Position numbers and translations under genes: made by a program. The notes under the pieces are model-generated. The model was not told the DNA's origin, did not search any database, and saw only the letters and a program-made list of their open reading frames with translations. A stretch of DNA of 64,000 nt from Ferirhizobium litorale (GTDB lineage Bacteria; Pseudomonadota; Alphaproteobacteria; Rhizobiales; Rhizobiaceae), in contig JALDYZ010000005.1 of the NCBI GenBank assembly GCA_030028905.1, positions 124,001 to 188,000 of the forward strand. Direction: 5' to 3'. Of the stretch, positions 17,855 through 27,380 are shown one piece after another; the first letter of the stretch is position 1; the number at the start of each line of letters is the position of its first letter.

Positions 17855-20200
17855 TCAGGTCGCCGCCCTGCCATCCGTATGGTCGGTGTAGTAGCCGTCG
17901 TAGTTGGCCCGGAATTTTTCCGATCCGCCCAGGTGGCCGTATTTCTTCAGTTCTTCCATGTCGGTCTTGTTGAGGACCACGCCGAGGATCTTCGAATTGA
18001 CCTGGGGTTCGGCGTCGAGGATGTCGTGCACCAGCTTGGACGGGGTCTTGCCCCATTCGACCACGAAGATGAAGCCGTCGACATGCGGCGAGAACGCCTT
18101 GGCGTCGACCACCGGACCCATCGGCGCAAGATCGACGACGATGTAGTCGAAGCTCTTGCGCACATTTTCGATGAGGTTCGCCATCCCCTGCGAGGCAAGC
18201 AGCTCGTTGGTGTGATGGAGATGCTCATGCGATGCGCGCCGCGCCACCGGCAGGATCGCGAGCTTGGTCTGCCGATCGAGCTTGATGCCGGAGGTCCACG
18301 GCACCTCTTCGAGTGCGACCTCCACGAGACCGGTCTGCGGGGCGGGGGTCAGCATGCGGCTGAGGCCCGGGTTGCGCAGGTCGGCGTCGATCAGGAGGGT
18401 ACGCTTGCCGCTTGCGGCCAGCAGAAACGCGAAGTTCGCCGAAACGGTCGACTTGCCTTCGCCCGGCACAGCCGAGACGATGCCGATGACCCGGCTCTGG
18501 CGTCCCTGGAGGACCACATCGCTCGCAAGCTTCGCATTGCGCAGCGTTTCGGCAAAATGCGAGCGCGGCGCATCGAGAACCACGCGCGCGGCGCTCTCGA
18601 ATGGCGCATCATCCGTCTCCGGTTCTTCTCCAGACTGCTTCGCCATGATCGAGTGCAGGACGTTCTTCGGTTTGCGCGGCTGGTCGCGCAGCACCGGCAG
18701 GTATCCTAGAGACTTGTGACCGAGAATGGTCCTGACGTCTCCTTCAAGCCGGAAGTAGCGCTCGCGCATTTCCTGGAAGAAGGCCAGCGCGCCGCCGAAC
18801 ATCATGCCGAGGATTGCCGAGAGCGCCAGCACCATGGTCTTTTTCGGGCTCGACGGTGAGACCGGAACGCCGGCTTCCGATATGACGCGTGCCTTGGCAA
18901 TCGGGAAGGATCGCTGCTGCGAGACCTCCTCGTATCGGCCGAGATAGGATTCGTAGAGGGTCTTCAGCGCCGTCGATTTCTGCTCGAGTTCCCTCAGATG
19001 CACCAGCGACTTGTTGGCCTCGGTGTTGCGCCCGGTGACGCCGTCGATGCTGTTGCGCAACGAAGCCTCGCGCGAGCGCGCGACTTCATATTCATTGCGG
19101 TAGCTCGAGGTCAGCTGCTGCAGTTCCTGATAGATCTGGTTGGTGACGTCCGTCTTCTCGGCCTTCAGGGCTACTGCCTGTGGATGATCGGCGCCGAATG
19201 TATCGGTCACTTCCTGCTCGCGCTTGGAGATCGTCAGGTAGCGATTCCTCAAGTCGCGAATCGTTGAGTTATCGGTTTCCTTGGAGGAAACCGTCGCGTT
19301 CTGGACTGCGGCTTCCGGGCCCTGGTCGACGATGGACTGAAACTGGTTGTAGCGCGCCGAGGCGCTGGCGGTATCGGCCTGGGCGATGATCAACTGGCTG
19401 TTGAGATCGGCCAGTTGCTGTTCCGACATCAGTTCACCGCGCGCGGAGGTCAATCCGTTTTCGGCGCGATACTTCTCGACCTCGAGCGACGCCACCTGGG
19501 CGCGCTGGCGCAGGTCGTCAAGCCGCTCCTGGAGCCAGACGGTCGCGCGTTCCGTTGCATCGAAATTGGCGTTCAACTGGTCGGTCAGGTAAGCGTCGGC
19601 ATAGGCGCGGGTGATCTTTGCCGCCAGAACAGGGTCGGTCGAACGGAAGGACAAGGCCACGACGCCGCTGCGCGCGACGCGCTCGACGGCCAGCGATTGC
19701 TGCAGGATGGCCGCTGCCTTTTGCCTCCTGCCGTTGTGAATTTGTTCCTCTGAGAGGGAGGGATCGGATGAGAGCAGTCCAACGATCGATTTCAATGCCG
19801 ATTTGACCATGCCGACCGGAGATTGCGGCGGGTTCTGGATCGTGTCGTTGTCTGCAAGGTTCATCTCGTCCGCGACACGCAGCGCCAGGGTGCCGGATTT
19901 CAGGATCTCGACGGCACTGGAGATCTGGGTGTCTGCCTGCTGCTTGCTCTGCTGGGACGGATCGGCTTCGGCAAATTTCGACAGGTCCTCATCCAGCAGG
20001 ATCTGCGTCATCGACGTATAGACCGGGGTCGTGAACAGGAGATAGGTGGCGCCGAGCATCATGAACGCGACGATACAGATCGCAATCACCTTGGTCCGCC
20101 GCGCGATGATCACGATCAGGCGGTCGAGATCGATGAAGGAGTCGGAGCTGTCCGGCTCCCGATACCGGATACTGTTCAACGGTAGGCTTCTCTCGTTCAT
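17855..20200 (-). CDS. exoP: Exopolysaccharide co-polymerase / BY-kinase ExoP
   Basis: The 781-residue protein couples a Wzz-type periplasmic chain-length domain to a cytoplasmic bacterial tyrosine kinase. Transmembrane helix one is at about residues 36-56 and helix two at about 452-474, with a long coiled-coil-rich periplasmic segment between. The kinase has Walker A VPGEGKST (about 578), Walker A' LLIDADLRNPG (about 601) and Walker B YIVVDLAPMG (about 683). A Tyr-containing tail (NYDGYYTDHTDG) should be the autophosphorylation cluster. In S. meliloti ExoP works with ExoQ and ExoT in polymerising and exporting succinoglycan and sets chain length. It is last in the leftward exo operon, 77 bases after exoN, from which a GC hairpin separates it. 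Confidence 0.96.
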   Translation of the reverse strand: MNERSLPLNSIRYREPDSSDSFIDLDRLIVIIARRTKVIAICIVAFMMLGATYLLFTTPVYTSMTQILLDEDLSKFAEADPSQQSKQQADTQISSAVEILKSGTLALRVADEMNLADNDTIQNPPQSPVGMVKSALKSIVGLLSSDPSLSEEQIHNGRRQKAAAILQQSLAVERVARSGVVALSFRSTDPVLAAKITRAYADAYLTDQLNANFDATERATVWLQERLDDLRQRAQVASLEVEKYRAENGLTSARGELMSEQQLADLNSQLIIAQADTASASARYNQFQSIVDQGPEAAVQNATVSSKETDNSTIRDLRNRYLTISKREQEVTDTFGADHPQAVALKAEKTDVTNQIYQELQQLTSSYRNEYEVARSREASLRNSIDGVTGRNTEANKSLVHLRELEQKSTALKTLYESYLGRYEEVSQQRSFPIAKARVISEAGVPVSPSSPKKTMVLALSAILGMMFGGALAFFQEMRERYFRLEGDVRTILGHKSLGYLPVLRDQPRKPKNVLHSIMAKQSGEEPETDDAPFESAARVVLDAPRSHFAETLRNAKLASDVVLQGRQSRVIGIVSAVPGEGKSTVSANFAFLLAASGKRTLLIDADLRNPGLSRMLTPAPQTGLVEVALEEVPWTSGIKLDRQTKLAILPVARRASHEHLHHTNELLASQGMANLIENVRKSFDYIVVDLAPMGPVVDAKAFSPHVDGFIFVVEWGKTPSKLVHDILDAEPQVNSKILGVVLNKTDMEELKKYGHLGGSEKFRANYDGYYTDHTDGRAAT

Positions 20201-20229
20201 AGGTGCCGTTCTGTCTCTATACGTGAAAG

Positions 20230-20252
20230 GGCGGCCCGCTTGCCGGGCCGCC
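20230..20252 (-). terminator. GC-rich hairpin between exoN and exoP
   Basis: A perfect 9-bp stem (20230-20238 with 20244-20252) with a 5-base loop lies in the 77-base gap downstream of exoN. On the transcript it is followed by CUUUC, a poor U-run, so it may be a partial terminator or processing site that lowers exoP expression relative to upstream genes. Confidence 0.5.
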
Positions 20253-20277
20253 GCATGATTGCGGATACGCGACGCGC

Positions 20278-21183
20278 TTATGCCAGCCGGATGCGGCCTT
20301 CGTGAGACCGAACCATCTCGCGAACCGATTCGAACACCAGTCCGCCGATGTCGTCACGCGAAAGCGCGAATGCGACGTTGGCCTCGATGAAGCCCTGTTT
20401 CGAGCCGCAGTCGAAAGTGCGCCCTTCATAGGGGTGCGCGTGGAATTGCTGGTCGTCCGAGAGCTTGAGCATGCCGTCGGTCAACTGGATCTCGTTTCCG
20501 GCACCGCGCGGCTGGTGCGCGAGGATGTCGAAGATCTCGGGCTGCAGGATATAGCGGCCGTTGAGATAGAAGTTGGACGGTGCTTCGTCGGCGCGGGGCT
20601 TCTCGACCATGCCGGTGACGGCAAAGCCATGGCGAACGCTCTGCCCCATGCCGACGATGCCGTACTTCGAGGCTTCCTCCGGGGCGCACTGTTCGACGCC
20701 GACGACGTTGCCGCCGACATCGCCATAGAGATCCATAAGACCGGCCATGCAGCCACGTGCGCCGTAGGAGATCATGTCGGGCAGAAGGAGGGCGAATGGC
20801 TCGTCGCCGATGAGGTCACGCGCGCACCAGACGGCGTGGCCGAGACCCAGCGGCGCCTGCTGGCGGGTAAAGCTGACCGAGCCGGCGGCCGGCAGCATTT
20901 TCTCCAGTTCGGTGATCTGGGCGTCCTTGCCCGACCGCGAAAGCGAGGTGATGAGTTCGGGCGCGGCGTCGAAATGATCTTCGATCGCCTGCTTGTTGCG
21001 GCTGGTCACGAACACGATGTGCTCGATGCCGGCTTCACGGGCTTCATCCACGGCGTATTGCACGACGGGGCGGTCGACGACGGTCAACATTTCCTTCGGC
21101 ATTGCCTTGGTGGCCGGAAGGAAACGCGTTCCGTTTCCGGCGACGGGTATCACTGCTTTCCTGACAGTCTTGATACGGTCCAT
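20278..21183 (-). CDS. exoN: UTP-glucose-1-phosphate uridylyltransferase ExoN
   Basis: The ATG at 21183 ([20 protein letters not shown]) is favoured by AAAGGA encoded in the last codons of exoO, giving 301 residues. The nucleotide-binding signature [23 protein letters not shown] and the later [12 protein letters not shown] block identify a GalU-type pyrophosphorylase making UDP-glucose from UTP and glucose-1-phosphate. Within the exo cluster it supplies the glucosyl donor for seven of the eight residues of the succinoglycan repeat. Only 4 bases separate it from the exoO stop, so translation is probably coupled. Confidence 0.95.
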   Translation of the reverse strand: MDRIKTVRKAVIPVAGNGTRFLPATKAMPKEMLTVVDRPVVQYAVDEAREAGIEHIVFVTSRNKQAIEDHFDAAPELITSLSRSGKDAQITELEKMLPAAGSVSFTRQQAPLGLGHAVWCARDLIGDEPFALLLPDMISYGARGCMAGLMDLYGDVGGNVVGVEQCAPEEASKYGIVGMGQSVRHGFAVTGMVEKPRADEAPSNFYLNGRYILQPEIFDILAHQPRGAGNEIQLTDGMLKLSDDQQFHAHPYEGRTFDCGSKQGFIEANVAFALSRDDIGGLVFESVREMVRSHEGRIRLA

Positions 21184-21187
21184 GACG

Positions 21188-22204
21188 TTATCCTTTGCTG
21201 ATGTGAGGGCCTTTGCCCGGTGTTGGTTTGTCTGGGGCTGCGGCGAGCGCAGCCGGCTTGATGCTGGCCAGCCGGGCAGTGATCCGGCGAACCCGGGCTG
21301 CGATCGGCATGGCAAGATGTTTGAGCGCCGAGGGATGGCGAAGCGCGATCCGCGCGGCTTCGATCCATGATCGGCTCTTCAAATGGGTGACGAGTTTCAG
21401 AAACGCGCGTGCCTCCGCGAGGCTGCGGTCGCGCAACCTCTGTGCTTTCAGCGAGCGCCGGTCCAGCACATGTTCGCGAAGAAGGGCTGTATCCGCGGCA
21501 ATCATGGCATCGACATGGCGCAGTTCGAGAACGCGTGAAATCGAGCCCTCTCGGATGTTGTAGACATAGCCCGCCGAGGGTTCGATGGCGCAGCGCCCGC
21601 CGCGCGCCAGAGCCGACGCCAGCAGGATGTAGTCCTCGCCGATTCGCAGCGCCTCAACATAGGAGAGCGACTGTTCTTCCAGGAAACGCCGCTCATAGAT
21701 CGGCTTCATGTAGCCGAAGTTGAAGCGGCTGCGGAAAAGCACATTGGACTCGATGAAGGCCGGGAGGTCCAGGAACGCCCGTTTTGCAAGATCGCGTTGC
21801 GAGAACATGCGCCTGTGGTTGCCGTCCAGCGAGACGACCTCGACGTTGTCGACAACAATTTGTGCACCGGTGCGTCTTGCACGTTCGATCATGCGCGCGG
21901 TGCGGGGGGGATGCAGCGTGTCATCGGAATCCAGCACCGCGATCCATCGACCCCTGGCCGCCGCGATCCCGGCATTGCGGGCGCCGCCGGGGCCTCGGTT
22001 GCTTTCGAGCTCGATCAGCCGGACGCGCGCATCCGCAAACTCCCTGACACGCGCGCGGGTATTGTCGGAAGAGCAATCGTCGACAACCACGACCTCGAGG
22101 CTGACGCCCTGTTGAGCAAGCGCACTTTCGATCGTGGCCGAAATCGTGTCGCTGGCATTGTAGGCTGCCACCACGAAGCTGACATCGGGTGATTGCGTCG
22201 TCAC
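21188..22204 (-). CDS. exoO: Succinoglycan glycosyltransferase ExoO (GT2)
   Basis: I start this gene at the GTG at 22204, which overlaps the exoM stop as GTGA; this gives 338 residues beginning [20 protein letters not shown]. The GT-A fold is clear: [33 protein letters not shown] and the DxD-type [11 protein letters not shown] long open extension upstream in this frame lies inside exoM and is not coding. In S. meliloti ExoO adds a glucose midway in the octasaccharide side chain. Position between exoM and exoN and length both match. Confidence 0.92.
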   Translation of the reverse strand: MTTQSPDVSFVVAAYNASDTISATIESALAQQGVSLEVVVVDDCSSDNTRARVREFADARVRLIELESNRGPGGARNAGIAAARGRWIAVLDSDDTLHPPRTARMIERARRTGAQIVVDNVEVVSLDGNHRRMFSQRDLAKRAFLDLPAFIESNVLFRSRFNFGYMKPIYERRFLEEQSLSYVEALRIGEDYILLASALARGGRCAIEPSAGYVYNIREGSISRVLELRHVDAMIAADTALLREHVLDRRSLKAQRLRDRSLAEARAFLKLVTHLKSRSWIEAARIALRHPSALKHLAMPIAARVRRITARLASIKPAALAAAPDKPTPGKGPHISKG

Positions 22205-23139
22205 GACGTCGCCTCCACTGCACCATATTGTTGTATCTCGCGCACGCCGAGCAGCCCCGAGACGACGCCGGCATGCATGATCGCGCGCAGTGCGTAGCGG
22301 TTGCGCCGGACCGGCACAAAGCCGAGAGCGACGCAGGCGGCGGCGCAGAAACCCGACTTGGCGATGGCGAGCACCAGTTGCCGCGGCCGTGAAGTCGCCG
22401 ATGCATTGACCGCCAGAAGGCGGCCATGGGTCTGGCCCATGCGGAAGCGGCGCCTGGCAAGCCAGCCGAAGGAGGCACGCTTTTCCGGCACGGTCTCGTG
22501 GACCCAGGCATTCGACGCGAAAGCGATGCGCGCGCCTGCGTCGAAGGCGTTGCCGAAGAACTCCGTGTCTTCGCCGCCACTCTTGCCGAGCGCCAGGTTG
22601 AACCGGCGGTTCGCCAGCGAAGGCGCGGCCAGCTTCAGCAGCACATTGCACGTATATCCGGTGCGGATTTCCCCACCCACCCAGACCGGCAGGGTGGAAT
22701 GGAAGTCGCCCTTCTGCATCCAGCCCGGTGCTTCCGGAAGGTAATGGGCCCGCACGGGGCCGAGCACCACCTCGGCCTGCGTCAGCCGGGCAGTCTCAAG
22801 CAAGCGTGACAGCCAGTCTTCGGATACGACCTCGTCGTCATCGATGAAGGCGAGGTAGTCGCCCGTGGCGTGGTCGAGGCAGGCATTGCGCGCGATCGAG
22901 ATGTTGGCGGCGGGGCAGTGGACGTAGACGATCTCGAACGGAACTGCCTCCCGCAGCGCGGTGACCCGTTCTCGCGCGCTCGGCGCCACATCGTTGTCGG
23001 CGACGATGATGCGGACGTTCACGCCGACGGGAACGGCGAGCTTGGCGATCGACCGCAGCGTCTGTTCGAGTTCGGCTCTGCGGAAGGTGCAGACGGCAAC
23101 GTCCACGTTTTTCTGCATAGCGGGATCAGTCGGGCTCAC
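22201..23139 (-). CDS. exoM: Succinoglycan glycosyltransferase ExoM (GT2)
   Basis: The GTG at 23139 overlaps the exoA stop as GTGA and has GGAGG eight bases upstream, so I prefer it to the ATG at 23118. The protein (312 residues, MSPTDPAMQKNVDVAVCTFR) is a GT-A glycosyltransferase with IIVADNDVAPSARERV, NISIARNACLDHATGDYLAF and IDDDEVVSEDWL. The C-terminal half includes a GEDTEFFGNAFDAG block. ExoM of S. meliloti adds a beta-1,4-linked glucose to the lipid-linked trisaccharide. It is coupled by overlaps to exoA upstream and exoO downstream. Confidence 0.92.
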   Translation of the reverse strand: MSPTDPAMQKNVDVAVCTFRRAELEQTLRSIAKLAVPVGVNVRIIVADNDVAPSARERVTALREAVPFEIVYVHCPAANISIARNACLDHATGDYLAFIDDDEVVSEDWLSRLLETARLTQAEVVLGPVRAHYLPEAPGWMQKGDFHSTLPVWVGGEIRTGYTCNVLLKLAAPSLANRRFNLALGKSGGEDTEFFGNAFDAGARIAFASNAWVHETVPEKRASFGWLARRRFRMGQTHGRLLAVNASATSRPRQLVLAIAKSGFCAAACVALGFVPVRRNRYALRAIMHAGVVSGLLGVREIQQYGAVEATS

Positions 23140-24134
23140 GAAGCCGGCCTCCATTGGCGGTAGTCCAGCAATTCGCGCCAGAAGCCGGCCGACCAGGCGA
23201 AATGCATAACCATGGCGGAGACTGCCGCCAGGGGCCCGTAGGGGTTTCGCTGCCCGAGCGCCAGCCACGCACCGTAGCCGAGGCAGGCGACCGCCCAGAG
23301 CCCGAAGGGGATGACCGCGGCCCAGTTGATGATCGCAAGCAGCGCGCCGACCGCGACCGGCATGACCGAAAGCGGCAGCAATTGGCGCAGGCTGGGTCGT
23401 GAACGATGCTTGAGGAAATTGCGCGCGCGGCCGCGGCCATAGCCGAAATACTGGCGGAAGAGCGGGCCGACGCTGGAACGCGGATAGTAGACCATGCTCG
23501 TCTTGTCGGTCATCCAGATCCGGAATCCCGCCTGCCTCAGGCGATAGTCGAGTTCGGCATCCTCATTGTGCCTGAAGGTTTCGTCGTAGCCGCCGACGGT
23601 CTGGAATGCTTCGACGCGCATGAGCGCATGATGGCCATGGTCGACCCAATGACCGCGTGCACCGGTGCGATGCTTCGAGCCACCGTTGCCGAGCTTCGAA
23701 TTCTGCGCAACCGCGGTCGCCTTCTGGAAGGTCGAGAACCCGACCGTCTGCATTGCGACGACGACGGAATCGGCATTCATGACATCCGCCTCGCGCTCGA
23801 GCTGCAGGCAGTAGTCATCCGGATACTCGCCGTGTGCGTCGATGCGGATGAGATACTCGCAGTCGGCTCCGAACGTCGAGGCGGCCAGGTTGACCGCGGC
23901 GCTTTGGATGCGCTTGGGATTGTCGAGAAGGATGACCCGCGGATCGGCAACCGCGAACCACTCGACGATTTCGCGTGTCCGGTCTGTGCTGCCGCCATCG
24001 GCGACGACGATGCGCGCATTCAGTGCGTCGAGCGAGCCCTGAAGCTTCTCGATCAGCGGCCCGATGTGCTTTTCCTCGTTGAGGCACGGTATGACGATGA
24101 GGCAGCGAGGGGCGGCCGATACATCTGCGGTCAT
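23136..24134 (-). CDS. exoA: Succinoglycan beta-1,3-glucosyltransferase ExoA
   Basis: The 332-residue protein starts at an ATG that overlaps the exoL stop (ATGA). The N-terminal GT2 domain has CLIVIPCLNEEKHIGPLIEK, VADGGSTDRTREIV and RIDAHGEYPDDY. Two or three hydrophobic segments near the C-terminus (about residues 245-305) suggest membrane association, as described for ExoA. In S. meliloti it attaches the first glucose to lipid-linked galactose made by ExoY. Gene order exoL-exoA-exoM is as in that species. Confidence 0.94.
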   Translation of the reverse strand: MTADVSAAPRCLIVIPCLNEEKHIGPLIEKLQGSLDALNARIVVADGGSTDRTREIVEWFAVADPRVILLDNPKRIQSAAVNLAASTFGADCEYLIRIDAHGEYPDDYCLQLEREADVMNADSVVVAMQTVGFSTFQKATAVAQNSKLGNGGSKHRTGARGHWVDHGHHALMRVEAFQTVGGYDETFRHNEDAELDYRLRQAGFRIWMTDKTSMVYYPRSSVGPLFRQYFGYGRGRARNFLKHRSRPSLRQLLPLSVMPVAVGALLAIINWAAVIPFGLWAVACLGYGAWLALGQRNPYGPLAAVSAMVMHFAWSAGFWRELLDYRQWRPAS

Positions 24135-25336
24135 GACAATCCTCTTTCATTGCTTTGGGTCTGGGGTGCAGCGCGAAGCGGTTTCAAGCGGCTGCTGCCT
24201 GCCAGGGTGGAAAGACGCTGGACCAGGGCACGGCAATCGGCGCGGTCGAATACCCACGTGCCGTCCGCATGCGAAGCCAACCGATCGAAGGCTGCGAGAT
24301 ATCGATCGCGATCCATGTCGCCGATCAGCGAAACGAGGTCCGGGGAGCTCGCGGCTTCGAGCACGAAGCCGATGCCCTTGCCGGTGACGAAACGCTCCGT
24401 TTCCGTGCCGCGGATCACGATCGGCAGGGCGCCGTGGCGGCAACCCTCATAGAGCCGGTTCGGAAGCAGCCAGGAGGAGTTCTGTCCTTCCTCGAAGAAA
24501 TCGATTGCCCAGGAAAAATGGACGTCGTTGTAGATCGCCGCCAGATCCTCTGGATTGCGGTAGGCACCGCGGAAATTCATGAACGGCTCGCTGCGAACGA
24601 AGCCCTCGAAATCCGAAAATTCCGATTGGGCGGGCCTGCCGCGCAATACGATCTCGAAACGGCCCTCCATCCGGCGCGAGAAGTCCGCCAGCAGGGCAAG
24701 CGATTTCCTGCAGCGCAGCGCGCCGAACCAGCCGATCTTCCAGGGTGCGCCGGCAACGGGCGGACGCGGGAAGACGCCGACCGGCGCGTCGCAATCATCG
24801 AGTTCGAGGACCTGGTTTTCCAGGAGCACGGTCGGCATTTTTAGCCCGGAAAGCGGCCGGAAGTAGTTGTCGATAAAGGCCGGCGAGCTGGTGATCAGTA
24901 CCGACGACCGTTTTCCGAGCGCAGCCTCCGCCCAACGCATCGCCTTGCCGGCGAAATCGCCGCGCAACATCAGGCGATGAATGTCGAGGCACTCGTAGGC
25001 GAGCGGGATGTCGCCGCCGAACAGGGCGATCGCCCGGTTGGCGACGGCGAGCATTTCGAGATTGCGCGCAACGATCACATCCGGCCGGTCAATGCCTCGA
25101 AGGTTGTTGCGAAGCGTAAGACACGCCTTACCTACGGCGCCGAGACGCTGCGCGAAACGGCCGTCAGCCGTGGTCCCGAGTTCGATCGGGACGATGCCGT
25201 TGATCGTCGCCAGCGTATTCTGGCCGCGCCGGAAACCGGCAAGGCTGACCCTTGCTCCACCAGCCTGCAGGGTCAGCACACGCCGCCGGACGGCCGGATC
25301 GGCAAGGTCGTGCGCCAGGTAAAGAATATGCAGCAT
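24131..25336 (-). CDS. exoL: Succinoglycan glucosyltransferase ExoL
   Basis: The ATG at 25336 gives MLHILYLAHDLADPAVRRRV and 401 residues; a GGAA lies 7 bases upstream. The protein looks like a GT-B fold enzyme: an N-terminal Rossmann half, then a C-terminal half with WKIGWFGALRCRKSL and an ELPxxL-like segment GALPIVIRGTETERF. ExoL in S. meliloti adds the third sugar of the repeat unit. It is the first gene of a chain (exoL-A-M-O) in which every junction is a four-base stop/start overlap. The 123-base gap to exoK holds two dyads that may be regulatory. Confidence 0.9.
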   Translation of the reverse strand: MLHILYLAHDLADPAVRRRVLTLQAGGARVSLAGFRRGQNTLATINGIVPIELGTTADGRFAQRLGAVGKACLTLRNNLRGIDRPDVIVARNLEMLAVANRAIALFGGDIPLAYECLDIHRLMLRGDFAGKAMRWAEAALGKRSSVLITSSPAFIDNYFRPLSGLKMPTVLLENQVLELDDCDAPVGVFPRPPVAGAPWKIGWFGALRCRKSLALLADFSRRMEGRFEIVLRGRPAQSEFSDFEGFVRSEPFMNFRGAYRNPEDLAAIYNDVHFSWAIDFFEEGQNSSWLLPNRLYEGCRHGALPIVIRGTETERFVTGKGIGFVLEAASSPDLVSLIGDMDRDRYLAAFDRLASHADGTWVFDRADCRALVQRLSTLAGSSRLKPLRAAPQTQSNERGLS

Positions 25337-25398
25337 CAGAAAGTTCCATTTCCCCAACCAGGCAGCGAAACCGAGCTTGGTTCAGTTTATTTCGCGGC

Positions 25399-25450
25399 GC
25401 AACATCATTTGTTGCAGGTGCGTTGTCGTTTCAGAGTGCAAACATTTGCA
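25399..25450. promoter_or_regulatory. Two GCAA...TTGC dyads between exoK and exoL
   Basis: GCAACA-N5-TGTTGC (25399-25415) and TGCAAA-CA-TTTGCA (25437-25450) are both perfect dyads of related sequence in the 123-base gap ahead of exoL. The gap is AT-rich compared with the flanking genes. They could be operator sites or part of an internal promoter for exoLAMONP. The assignment rests on symmetry and position only. Confidence 0.45.
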
Positions 25451-25459
25451 GGTACGAAT

Positions 25460-26245
25460 TTACTTCACGGTGCATGCCAGCGAGCCCGGGAACTGGCATT
25501 TATCGCCCTCGGCGGTGAAGGCGACCCGGTCGACCCTGAGCTTGGTCGGGCCGGAATAGGCGAAGGGACCCATCCAGTCCTTGAGCGTGTCCGTTCCCCA
25601 TAGGCTGAAGAAAATCTTCTGGGCATTGACCGGCAGTTTCCCGGGATCAGCCACCTCGTGAACGAGTTGGCCGTTGAGGTAGTAGCGCAACCGATCCTTC
25701 TGCCAGACGAAAGCGTAGTCGTTGAACTCCTGGTTGGCGCCGCCGGGAACATCGATAAGCTTCTCGTTGCCGCCCTTGGCCGACACGTATTGGTTCAACT
25801 GCACCCTGGCGGAGTTCTTGCCGAGTACTTCGAAGTCGATCTCGTCATGAGGTTTCTTGTCGGTCGGCCCGATATAGGTGAAGAAGGCGGAGTTGAGCCC
25901 CGACCCGTCGGCAGTCTTCATCCGCGCCTCGTAGGTGCCGTAGCCGTAGCGCTTGCGGGTCTGGACCTCGCCGCAGGCATAGTCGCGGTCCCCAGCCTTG
26001 GTATCGTCGAATGTCAGTTCGAGCACGCCGTCGGCGATATTGATCTGCTTCTTCGACCACGTGCAGTTCTGGTGGCTGCCGTTGTTCCAGCCGTCGGAGA
26101 CGTACCAGAACGCGGTGTCGAGCCGGTCGAAGTTCTCGACGAAGGAGGTGCCGTTTGCGCCTTCCTGAGCGAATGCGGGCGTTGCGAGGCCGAGCGCAAT
26201 CGAGATCAGGACAGCGAGGCGCTGTGGTCGTAAAATCGATTTCAT
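25460..26245 (-). CDS. exoK: Secreted endo-beta-glycanase ExoK (GH16)
   Basis: The ATG at 26245 begins a clear signal peptide (MKSILRPQRLAVLISIALGL, cleavage probably after ATPAFA), giving 261 residues. An AAAGG lies about 10 bases upstream. The mature protein is a GH16 jelly-roll glycanase with catalytic motif HDEIDFEVLG, in which both Glu residues and the Asp are present. In S. meliloti ExoK cleaves nascent succinoglycan to low-molecular-weight forms. The gene lies 7 bases downstream of exoH, so they are co-transcribed. A terminal GDKCQFPGSLAC with paired Cys suggests one disulfide. Confidence 0.95.
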   Translation of the reverse strand: MKSILRPQRLAVLISIALGLATPAFAQEGANGTSFVENFDRLDTAFWYVSDGWNNGSHQNCTWSKKQINIADGVLELTFDDTKAGDRDYACGEVQTRKRYGYGTYEARMKTADGSGLNSAFFTYIGPTDKKPHDEIDFEVLGKNSARVQLNQYVSAKGGNEKLIDVPGGANQEFNDYAFVWQKDRLRYYLNGQLVHEVADPGKLPVNAQKIFFSLWGTDTLKDWMGPFAYSGPTKLRVDRVAFTAEGDKCQFPGSLACTVK

Positions 26246-26252
26246 CGTCAAA

Positions 26253-27380
26253 TTACCTTTGCTGTGGCGAATATTCGGTTTGGGAAGAATTCGCGGTGGC
26301 CGGTGCGAGGTGTTGGCGCGCGGCCGAAGATTTCGAGCCACGGGTTCCCGTGAGAACCGCGTAGAGACGCGGCATTGCCCGCTTCGTGAAACCGTGGCTG
26401 GCAACGAGGATCACGAAAGAGAGGATCGGTGCCGCAAAATAGAAGATCGGGTAGTGGGAGAGCCCGGCTCTGTTCCAGATCATCCAGAACAGGATCAGCA
26501 CCGGGAAGTGGGCGCAGAAGATCCAGAAGCTCAGGCCGCCACCCTTGGCCAGGCGCATGCCGAAGCGTGTATTTGTCAGCTTTTCCGACAATGCCCATGA
26601 GCCGAGGATTCCCGAGAGGGCGACGATATTGCGCAGCATCTCGACCCATTCGGGCACAGCCGGACCGGTCGTGTACAGGCACGCCGTCAGCGCGATCGCC
26701 GCGGCGAAAACCGCCAGGATGAGGTAGCCTGCATAGGGGTCGAGGCTCTTGAGATCGACCCTGTTGAGGCTGAGGTAGATGCCGAAGCAAAAGGAAAAGA
26801 GGATCGACTTCTTCAGGACGATTACACCTGGGACAGGCAGCACGGCATAGGCGAAAAGGCAGAGAAGAGTTGCCTTCGGATAGCGCCGCACCAGAAACGC
26901 AAGTATCGGCGACAACACGATGCAGACCAGCAGGTCGCGGAGAAAATACAGTGGCAGATTGATGGGCCAGTCCTCGACCGCAAAACCGATGCTGGCGAAT
27001 TCGCGGGGGGTAGCGCCGGCGATATCCGGAAAGTAGCCGAAACCGATGCCGAAGCGCTGCACCAGCAGGACAAGGGCAAGGAACCCGAAATTCCAGAGCA
27101 GGAACGGCAGCAATACGGTCTGCGCCTTGCTTTTCAGCGTTTTGAAGTAGTCGAACTTCTCCAGGCCGCCGCGAAACAGCAGATACCCGGAAATGGCGCT
27201 GAGGCAGGGGACGCCGACACGAAAGAGGCTGTCGCCGAGAAAGACCCGCAGCCAGTCAAGCGTTCCGTAGGAGCCGAGGTAAGGGCTCTCGGACGTGCCG
27301 AAGGGGATGTGGACGAACACAATTCCCGAGATCAGCAATATACGCATCAGATTGATACGCGATGAGATGTTCGCGTCCAT
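26253..27380 (-). CDS. exoH: Succinoglycan O-succinyltransferase ExoH
   Basis: The 375-residue protein (from the ATG at 27380, MDANISSRINLMRILLISGI; a GTG 21 bases upstream is an alternative) is an acyltransferase-3 family membrane protein with about ten hydrophobic helices, e.g. VLLPFLLWNFGFLALVLLVQ and FWIFCAHFPVLILFWMIW. The conserved His-containing first helix is VFVHIPFG. In S. meliloti ExoH adds succinate to the octasaccharide and this is needed for symbiotic activity. It heads the exoH-exoK pair. The expected exoI upstream is absent. Confidence 0.92.
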   Translation of the reverse strand: MDANISSRINLMRILLISGIVFVHIPFGTSESPYLGSYGTLDWLRVFLGDSLFRVGVPCLSAISGYLLFRGGLEKFDYFKTLKSKAQTVLLPFLLWNFGFLALVLLVQRFGIGFGYFPDIAGATPREFASIGFAVEDWPINLPLYFLRDLLVCIVLSPILAFLVRRYPKATLLCLFAYAVLPVPGVIVLKKSILFSFCFGIYLSLNRVDLKSLDPYAGYLILAVFAAAIALTACLYTTGPAVPEWVEMLRNIVALSGILGSWALSEKLTNTRFGMRLAKGGGLSFWIFCAHFPVLILFWMIWNRAGLSHYPIFYFAAPILSFVILVASHGFTKRAMPRLYAVLTGTRGSKSSAARQHLAPATANSSQTEYSPQQR

